From the NCBI GenBank assembly GCA_905210055.1, contig CAJLVH010000064.1, positions 1-9,730 of the forward strand: 9,730 bases of DNA, given 5' to 3'. Positions 1 through 4,491 of this stretch are shown here, one piece after another. Source of the DNA: an uncultured Enorma sp. GTDB lineage: Bacteria; Actinomycetota; Coriobacteriia; Coriobacteriales; Coriobacteriaceae. Both the position numbers and the translations under genes were made by a program. Below the pieces are notes generated by a model. The model had not been told where the DNA came from, did not search any database, and saw nothing but the letters and a program-made list of their open reading frames with translations. How positions within the stretch are numbered: the first letter of the stretch is position 1; each line of letters starts with the position of its first letter.

Positions 1-1385
1 CCCGCCGTGTCGGCAGGCAGATTCGCCACCTCTTCGATAATGCCGCAGAGCTGTTCGTATGCTTCGTATGCCGGGTCTTCCGCCGAAGGCGCGCCCCCTG
101 GGAAGAGCTCGGTGAGCTTGTCTTCGAGCACCGACGTCACGAACGCAGGTTTCAGGAAGGCCTCGGGGATTCCACTCACGAGCTCCTCTGCATCAGCGAG
201 CTCCGACAGCGCACCAGCGATCGTCTCGATGCCCGCCTCGATCTTAGGACGGAGCGCGACGCCCTCCTCATAGGCAGCTTCTCGGGCGGCGTACTCCTCC
301 TGTGCAGCGGCAAGCTGCGCCTGCCCGTCTGCGATCTGCTGCTGCGCCGCAGCGAGCTCCGTCGCCTTCTCGTCATACGCCTCTTGAGCCGCCTCGAGCT
401 GCTCCCTCCCCGCGGCGATCTGCGCCGCGCCATCGGCGAGCTCGGACGCGGCCTCCGTCGTCTCACCCTCGAGCTGCTGCTCGTTTGCAGCGATCTGTGC
501 GGCGCCGTCGTCGAGCTGCGACCGCGCGTCGCTAAGCTCGGCTTCGGCATCCGCAAGCTCTGCATACCCCGCATCGACCTCCGCCTGGCCGTCGTCGATG
601 GTCGCCTGGTTTTCGGCGCGAAGAGCAGCAAGTCTCACACCTGGCTGACCTGCCAGCAAATCCTCAAGATCGTCGCGGTGCGCATGAACAAGATCTGCGT
701 ACTCATCCGCATAAGGATCGACCCCACGCGTGTCTTCAAACGTCAAGCGCGCTGTCATGTAAACTTTGGAATCGAACGTTTCGGGAATCACGACGGCGTA
801 GCCCGAAAGCTCGCCCGAACCCGCTGTCGAAGCGCCCATGTTCACGCCGCTGATGATCTCGGACGAGGAGACAAAGCCCACCACTGTGAACGTGTCGCGC
901 GTAAGCACCGTATCGCCCTGGGCGTCGGGCTTCTCGTCGAAGGTCACCGTGTCGCCGATGGCATACTCGCCCTGCGAAAACGAATCGAGAGCAATCTCGT
1001 CCGGCGCTTGGGGAAGCCGCCCCTCCACGACCTCGTAGCGCGAAACGCGCTCCGGGAGGGATTGGATGCGATAGCTCTCGGTTGTGCCGTCGACCACGGC
1101 ATCTTTGAGATACCCGTATTCAACCTCATCGATGCCGTTCGCCTGCTCGATGAGCGCACAGTCCTCGTCGTTCAGGCCGAAATCTCCAATGACGAGGATG
1201 TCCGCCGCGTCAAGCGCGTCGAAGTACGCGCGCCCCGTCGCCCGCATGTCTGGCCCCGTAACGAAGAGGCCTACGAGCGCGAACGAACCGAGCGCCATAA
1301 GCCCTACGATAGAAAGAAAGCGACCCATCGAGTGGCGTATCGAGCGACGGATGTCGAGCCAAAGAGCATGTCTGCGCTGTGCCAT
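1..1385 (-). CDS. FtsX-type ABC transporter permease with coiled-coil insert (C-terminus cut by window edge)
   Basis: Inner-membrane permease of the large FtsX/MacB-like ABC family, expected to work with the ATPase encoded just upstream. The reading frame stays open from ATG at 1385 to the window edge, giving 461 residues without a stop. Residues 21-43 form the first membrane segment, ending in VTGPDM, and are followed by an extracytoplasmic region with Asp- and Glu-rich stretches. Residues about 251-375 form an alanine/glutamine-rich coiled coil with repeated units such as LDDGAAQIAAN (291-301), LADGAAQIAAG (316-326) and IADGQAQLAAA (351-361). The remaining FtsX membrane domains must lie left of the window. 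The start is supported by GGAGGAG-type Shine-Dalgarno sequence at 1389-1396, which overlaps the stop of the ATPase gene. Members of this family export lipids, peptides or drugs, or act on the envelope mechanically; the substrate here is unknown. Confidence 0.9.
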   Translation of the reverse strand, partial: MAQRRHALWLDIRRSIRHSMGRFLSIVGLMALGSFALVGLFVTGPDMRATGRAYFDALDAADILVIGDFGLNDEDCALIEQANGIDEVEYGYLKDAVVDGTTESYRIQSLPERVSRYEVVEGRLPQAPDEIALDSFSQGEYAIGDTVTFDEKPDAQGDTVLTRDTFTVVGFVSSSEIISGVNMGASTAGSGELSGYAVVIPETFDSKVYMTARLTFEDTRGVDPYADEYADLVHAHRDDLEDLLAGQPGVRLAALRAENQATIDDGQAEVDAGYAELADAEAELSDARSQLDDGAAQIAANEQQLEGETTEAASELADGAAQIAAGREQLEAAQEAYDEKATELAAAQQQIADGQAQLAAAQEEYAAREAAYEEGVALRPKIEAGIETIAGALSELADAEELVSGIPEAFLKPAFVTSVLEDKLTELFPGGAPSAEDPAYEAYEQLCGIIEEVANLPADTA

Positions 1386-1393
1386 CGCTCCTC

Positions 1394-2095
1394 CTACCAC
1401 TCAACCGTCTCGATATCTGCCGGATGCTCATGCATCTCGATGGATTCGACGCGTGCGTCGCGCATGCGAATCACGCGGTCTGCAATCGCGGCGATAGCGG
1501 CGTTATGCGTCACGATGATGGTGGTCGCCCCGTGCTTGCGGCACATGTCCTGCAAGATCTTGAGCACCTGCTTGCCCGTGCGGTAATCGAGCGCGCCAGT
1601 CGGTTCGTCGCACAGCAAGATCTTGGGATTCTTTGCCACGGCGCGTGCGATGGCCACGCGCTGTTGCTCGCCGCCCGAAAGCTGCGCGGGGAAGTTGTCC
1701 ATGCGATCTTGAAGCCCCACCATACGCAAGACTTCTGCCGGGTCGAGCGCGCCGGGCACGATCTCCGCCGCGAGCTCGACGTTCTCCTTTGCGGTGAGGT
1801 TCGTAACGAGGTTATAGAACTGGAACACGAAGCCCACGTCAGTGCGGCGGTACGCCGTGAGCTCGCGCCTCGTGCACTGCGCGATGTCGCGTCCGTCAAT
1901 CACCACGCGCCCCTCGCTTGCGGTATCCATGCCACCGAGGATGTTCAGCAGCGTCGACTTGCCGGCGCCCGAGGCGCCGAGGATGACGGTGAGCTCACCC
2001 TGTTCGATCGTAAAGCTCACGTCGTTATTCGCCACGACCTCCGCGGCGCCCGTCTGGTAACGCTTGTACTCATGTTCAACTTCGATATATGACAT
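1394..2095 (-). CDS. ABC transporter ATP-binding protein (LolD/MacB-like)
   Basis: Cytoplasmic ATPase of 233 aa that powers the adjacent FtsX-type permease. All nucleotide-binding motifs are present: Walker A GASGAGKST (40-48), Q-loop glutamine in FQFYNLV (Q92), signature LSGGEQQR (139-146), Walker B ILLCDEP (159-165), D-loop GALD (167-170) and the switch histidine in VTHN (H197). Length and motif spacing match the LolD/MacB/FtsE type that pairs with FtsX-like permeases. The frame is open upstream to 2227, but the start at 2095 is chosen because GGGAGG (2100-2105) lies 4 bases before it and because MSYIEVEHEYKRY begins like other members; the 44-residue extension looks like read-through of the promoter region. 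The stop at 1394-1396 is 8 bp from the permease start, so the two form one operon. The divergent TetR gene is the likely regulator. Confidence 0.95.
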   Translation of the reverse strand: MSYIEVEHEYKRYQTGAAEVVANNDVSFTIEQGELTVILGASGAGKSTLLNILGGMDTASEGRVVIDGRDIAQCTRRELTAYRRTDVGFVFQFYNLVTNLTAKENVELAAEIVPGALDPAEVLRMVGLQDRMDNFPAQLSGGEQQRVAIARAVAKNPKILLCDEPTGALDYRTGKQVLKILQDMCRKHGATTIIVTHNAAIAAIADRVIRMRDARVESIEMHEHPADIETVEW

Positions 2096-2099
2096 GCAG

Positions 2100-2105
2100 C
2101 CTCCC
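2100..2105 (-). promoter_or_regulatory. Ribosome binding site of the ABC ATPase
   Basis: GGGAGG on the minus strand, 4 bases upstream of ATG at 2095. It decides between this start and the longer open frame that reaches 2227. Confidence 0.75.
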
Positions 2106-2198
2106 GTGCGAAGCGTCTTCATGCAGCCCGTATGCGGCGCGATGCAGCCGCGCCGACCGCTTATGGTCTTCCCCGTCCACAAGAAAATAGACAACGTG

Positions 2199-2227
2199 TT
2201 GATTATTTTTGAGCCATGCCGTAGCAT
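2199..2227 (+). promoter_or_regulatory. Candidate sigma-70-type promoter for the TetR gene at 2317
   Basis: A TTGATT hexamer (2199-2204) and a TAGCAT hexamer (2222-2227) are separated by exactly 17 bases in an AT-rich patch that contrasts with the GC-rich surroundings. Each hexamer matches its consensus at 4 of 6 positions. Transcription would begin around 2234, leaving an untranslated leader of about 80 bases and excluding the longer open frame that begins at 2209. Seen by eye only; no promoter score was computed. Confidence 0.45.
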
Positions 2228-2228
2228 G
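2215..2228. promoter_or_regulatory. Small palindrome over the -10 region, possible TetR operator
   Basis: CATGC-CGTA-GCATG is a perfect 5-bp inverted repeat with a 4-bp centre. It covers the proposed -10 hexamer of the tetR promoter. A repressor bound here would block tetR itself and could also affect the divergent ABC operon, the usual arrangement for autoregulated TetR proteins. A repeat this short could be chance. Confidence 0.35.
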
Positions 2229-2258
2229 CCCAGAAGAACGCCATAATGAACAGCTTCG

Positions 2259-2287
2259 GCTCAAGTGTTCAGACAGCCTGCTTGAGC
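2259..2287. repeat. Inverted repeat GCTCAAG-N15-CTTGAGC upstream of tetR
   Basis: Two perfect 7-bp arms, GCTCAAG (2259-2265) and CTTGAGC (2281-2287), flank a 15-base spacer. TTGAGC also occurs at 2209-2214, so the core appears three times in this gap. The repeat lies downstream of the proposed tetR promoter and 29 bases before the tetR start. It could be an operator with half-sites about two helical turns apart (arm centres 22 bp apart), or a hairpin in the tetR leader. Confidence 0.4.
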
Positions 2288-2306
2288 TAGGCATTTCGCG
2301 AGACAT

Positions 2307-2311
2307 GGGAG
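2307..2311 (+). promoter_or_regulatory. Ribosome binding site of the TetR gene
   Basis: GGGAG ends 5 bases before ATG at 2317. It favours this ATG over the in-frame ATG at 2305, which would overlap the site, and over the TTG at 2209. Confidence 0.6.
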
Positions 2312-2316
2312 CGATC

Positions 2317-2937
2317 ATGGCAGATAAGCGCATCGACGCCACGCGCGCGAAGATCAAGCGAGCCTTCACCGAACTCGTAGCCGAGCGCGGGCTCGACCGG
2401 CTCTCCATGAGTGACATTGCCCGACGGGCAGACCTCAACCGTGGTACGTTGTACCTGCATTTCACCGATAAATTCGACATGCTCGCGCAGTTCGAGAACG
2501 AGGCGCTCGAGAGCATCTTCCACATCCTCTTTGACAACCCCGAACGCGAACCTGCCGGGGCAACGTTCGATCCCGCGCAGTTCATCCCGAGTGAGCGCCT
2601 GCTCGCCGCGCTCCGTTTCGTGCAGCACGACGCGGCGTTCTTCACCGCGCTCACCGGCCAAGGCGGCGACCCGCTCTTCGCCGAGCGGCTCAAGGAGGCA
2701 CTGGGAGATCACCTCATTGAAGAGGCGGAGCGCGTCTCGGGAGGAATCGCGAACATCGAGGGGGTCTCCACCGCCTATGCGCGCGAGATCGCACTGGGAA
2801 GCATCAACGCCATCGTCATGCTCTGGCTGAAAAACGGCGCACAAGAGCCGGCGGAACACATCGCCCGCATCATCGATATCGCGAAGCGCACCGCTCCGCT
2901 CGATTTGCTCGACATGCCGCGGCAAGCCGCTTCATAG
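2317..2937 (+). CDS. TetR/AcrR-family transcriptional regulator (module 1)
   Basis: A 206-aa DNA-binding regulator, probably a repressor. The N-terminal helix-turn-helix is clear: residues 31-49 read MSDIARRADLNRGTLYLHF, with the typical recognition helix ending in TLYLHF, followed by DKFDML. The C-terminal two-thirds is the helical ligand-binding and dimerisation domain; its ligand cannot be predicted. Length is normal for the family. The start at 2317 is chosen from its Shine-Dalgarno GGGAG and from MADKRIDATRAKI, which begins just before the first helix as in relatives. The gene diverges from the ABC ATPase-permease operon, with 221 bp between the two starts containing palindromes. By the usual family logic it controls itself and that operon. 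It converges on the GNAT gene across the 88-bp palindrome. Confidence 0.93.
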   Translation: MADKRIDATRAKIKRAFTELVAERGLDRLSMSDIARRADLNRGTLYLHFTDKFDMLAQFENEALESIFHILFDNPEREPAGATFDPAQFIPSERLLAALRFVQHDAAFFTALTGQGGDPLFAERLKEALGDHLIEEAERVSGGIANIEGVSTAYAREIALGSINAIVMLWLKNGAQEPAEHIARIIDIAKRTAPLDLLDMPRQAAS

Positions 2938-2960
2938 GCGCCCGCGCGACAGCCTCCTCT

Positions 2961-3048
2961 CCTTATTGCGTATAAAGCATAGAAAGTCTCAATAAGAGCC
3001 GCTTGAGACGCCCTTATTGAGACTTTCTACGCTTTCTGTGCAGTAAGG
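2961..3048. repeat. 88-bp imperfect palindrome between convergent genes
   Basis: Two 36-base arms (2961-2996 and 3013-3048) are inverted copies with 31 of 36 positions matching. The inner 17 bp are perfect (TAGAAAGTCTCAATAAG and its complement), and the loop is 16 bases (2997-3012). The five mismatches all lie in the outer half of the arms. The arms are much richer in A and T than the flanking genes. The element fills most of the gap between the convergent tetR (ends 2937) and GNAT (ends 3096) genes. There is no uninterrupted T run after either arm, so it is not a textbook intrinsic terminator, although it may stop transcription from both sides. Other readings are a MITE-like or REP-like mobile palindrome, or a structured RNA. 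The inverted repeat itself is certain; its role is not. Confidence 0.9.
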
Positions 3049-3068
3049 GGCGCGCCTCTTTGGAAACG

Positions 3069-3097
3069 GACGCCACGTCACATGGTTGCATGGCGTC
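3069..3097 (-). terminator. Weak hairpin at the end of the GNAT gene
   Basis: GACGCCA (3069-3075) and TGGCGTC (3091-3097) form a 7-bp inverted repeat with a 15-base loop. On the minus strand it overlaps the GNAT stop codon and is followed by CGTTTCC, a short T-containing tract. It might end the TetR-GNAT transcript, but the tail is poor and the larger palindrome lies just beyond it. Confidence 0.3.
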
Positions 3098-3653
3098 ATC
3101 CCGCATGGTGCCAAGCTTCCGCATCCAGGCGCTGGCAATGCTCGATACGGTGCTCGCCCAGCAACGACACGTCTCGCTCGGCGCTGAACTGATGCACGAA
3201 CCCGAGCTTTTCCTGGACGCGGCGTGAGCGCTCGTTGCCATCGTAGTAACCCGCCCAAACCGCGTGTATCCCCTCGTCCTCGAACGCATAGCGGAGGACT
3301 TCCGCAGCAGCCTCCGTGGCATAGCCGCGCCCTTGGAACGGGACACCGATCCAATAGCCGAGCTCTGCCTCGTCGCTTCCCCCCACCAAATACGAGTCGT
3401 CTTCATGCTTTAAGGCAACCGCGCCGACAAGTGCGCCCGTTGCCCGCTCCACGATAGCGAAGCTGTCGGGCACGGCAAGTACCTGCTGAATCACCGCACG
3501 GCTCTCCTCAACGCTCGCATGAGGCGGCCAGCCCGCCCGAGGCCCAACGCGAGGGTCACGCGCGAGCTCGAACAACGCCGACGCGTCATCGAGGCACCAC
3601 GGCCGCAGCTCAAGCCGGTCGGTTGTAAGCCGCTCTTGCTTCAATTGCATCAT
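3096..3653 (-). CDS. GNAT-family N-acetyltransferase (RimJ/RimL-like)
   Basis: A 185-aa acetyl-CoA-dependent acetyltransferase. The N-terminal TDRLELRPWCLDDA (11-24) is the usual opening of the RimJ/RimL subfamily. The acetyl-CoA binding motif QGRGYATEA is at 107-115, and NERSRRVQEKLGF (140-152) is the conserved later element before the final strands. AGWPPHASVEES (40-51) resembles small housekeeping acetyltransferases of Gram-positive bacteria. The substrate may be a protein N-terminus, a polyamine or a small toxic amine; the sequence does not decide. ATG at 3653 overlaps the stop of the upstream TetR gene in an ATGA, and GGGAG (3660-3664) lies 6 bases before it, inside the TetR coding region. 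A second ATG at 3650 follows immediately. The gene is therefore the second cistron of the TetR transcript and is probably translationally coupled to it. Confidence 0.93.
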   Translation of the reverse strand: MMQLKQERLTTDRLELRPWCLDDASALFELARDPRVGPRAGWPPHASVEESRAVIQQVLAVPDSFAIVERATGALVGAVALKHEDDSYLVGGSDEAELGYWIGVPFQGRGYATEAAAEVLRYAFEDEGIHAVWAGYYDGNERSRRVQEKLGFVHQFSAERDVSLLGEHRIEHCQRLDAEAWHHAG

Positions 3654-4282
3654 CTCCTACTCCCGCAACACTTTTGACCCCGTCCCCAAAGTGTTGCATC
3701 CACCATGCCGTGCAGGCCGAATTCCGCAAGCGTCGAGGCCGTGCGGGCAAGCTCGTCGGGCGTGCGGCCACAGCCCTCGAGCATCCAGCAACGCAGGAGC
3801 GCGAACAGGCCGCCCAACACATAGGCAAGGCACGCCTCCTGCTCGCAGGCGGGGATGATGCCGTCGAGCAGTCCGCGCTCCGCGATCTGCCGGCTGAACG
3901 CATGGCTCAGGTGCCGGTACAGTACATCGACGGGCACGCGTTCCACATAGCGCCGGTCGCGCTCCATGCCCTCCGAGATCGTCTGCACGAGCACCGCGAA
4001 GAACGCGGCGAGCGCCCGCTCTCGCTCGCCAGGCTCCACGCTGTTTGGCACCGCCCGTTCCACTTCGTCGAGCACACGCGCGGCAAGTCCGTCCGTTATC
4101 GCAGCAAGCAGTCCGTCGATGCTTCCGAAATGCTGATAGAACGTCTTCCGGTCGACATCCGCCTCCTGCGCGATGGCGCTCACCGTGATGCGCTCGAACG
4201 GTCGCGTGACGAGCAGCCGCTCGAATGCGGAAACGATGAGGCGTCGGCTCCGCACCGCACGCCTGTCCATGCCGTTCGCCAT
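3650..4282 (-). CDS. TetR/AcrR-family transcriptional regulator (module 2)
   Basis: A 210-aa regulator with a helix-turn-helix at residues 34-52 (VSAIAQEADVDRKTFYQHF) followed by GSIDGLL. KTFYxHF is the typical recognition-helix end of TetR proteins, including those found beside YhgE/Pip genes in Gram-positive bacteria. The rest is a helical ligand-binding domain with several cysteines near the end (CEQEACL, CWMLEGCG, CCGSRR). The frame opens at 4342, but the ATG at 4282 is preferred: GGGGG ends 6 bases upstream and MANGMDRRAVRSRRLIVSAF starts just before helix 1, while the extra 20 residues would be encoded by the operator-like repeats. The GTG at 4285 is also possible. The gene diverges from the YhgE pair and overlaps the GNAT start by 4 bases. 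It is the probable repressor of the YhgE operon and of itself. Confidence 0.92.
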   Translation of the reverse strand: MANGMDRRAVRSRRLIVSAFERLLVTRPFERITVSAIAQEADVDRKTFYQHFGSIDGLLAAITDGLAARVLDEVERAVPNSVEPGERERALAAFFAVLVQTISEGMERDRRYVERVPVDVLYRHLSHAFSRQIAERGLLDGIIPACEQEACLAYVLGGLFALLRCWMLEGCGRTPDELARTASTLAEFGLHGMVDATLWGRGQKCCGSRR

Positions 4283-4297
4283 CACATACCCCCGATC

Positions 4298-4373
4298 TGT
4301 GGAATAACCCTCGGAACGCCCCTCTTCGTTGCTTACCCACATATCTTATTCCACATATGAGGATTATTCCATA
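4298..4373. promoter_or_regulatory. Operator-like array of TTATTCCAyA motifs between TetR and YhgE genes
   Basis: TGTGGAATAA (4298-4307) and TTATTCCACA (4346-4355) are exact 10-bp inverted copies. TTATTCCATA (4364-4373) is a further copy with one change, in direct orientation and 18 bp from the second. CTTACCCACATAT (4332-4344) abuts CTTATTCCACATAT (4345-4358) as a diverged tandem repeat. The patch is AT-rich and lies between the divergent starts at 4282 and 4492. This is what a multi-site operator for the adjacent TetR protein would look like, and it probably contains both promoters. I could not assign convincing -35/-10 pairs; TAAGAT on the minus strand (4343-4348) and TATGAG on the plus strand (4356-4361) are weak -10 candidates. 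Confidence 0.6.
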
Positions 4374-4491
4374 ACTGGGTACTATGAGCGCACGACGACT
4401 GCGCAGGGCGTGGCGCGGGCGCCGTGTACGTCTCGCAACGCGCCGCACGCCTCCCCGCCAGTCGCAAACCCTCATTACCCAAGGACCGCCC
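4374..4491 (+). other. GC-rich leader of the YhgE operon with nested hairpin potential
   Basis: This stretch separates the operator-like repeats from the ATG at 4492. CGACTG (4396-4401) can pair with CAGTCG (4459-4464). Inside that, GGCGTG (4407-4412) plus GCGCG (4413-4417) can pair with CACGCC (4446-4451) plus CGCGC (4439-4443), leaving a 2-base bulge. An in-frame ATG at 4384 would add 36 Arg-rich residues but has no Shine-Dalgarno sequence. The AAGGA at 4481-4485 is left outside the fold. In GC-rich DNA some of this pairing may be chance. Confidence 0.35.
4481..4485 (+). promoter_or_regulatory. Ribosome binding site of the first YhgE gene
   Basis: AAGGA lies 6 bases before ATG at 4492. It decides for this start over the upstream in-frame ATG at 4384. 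Confidence 0.7.

Noticed and set aside
384..1586. Plus-strand open frame of 400 codons opposite the permease
   Set aside because: Antisense shadow caused by GC-rich codon bias. The minus frame encodes a clear FtsX-type permease that continues into the ATPase operon.
2096..2227. N-terminal extension of the ABC ATPase by 44 residues
   Set aside because: It would translate the region holding the divergent promoter and has no family similarity; GGGAGG marks the start at 2095.
2952..3058. GCCTC copies flanking the palindrome as a possible target-site duplication
   Set aside because: Only five bases, not at equal distance from the two arms, and common in this GC-rich sequence; no firm sign of insertion.
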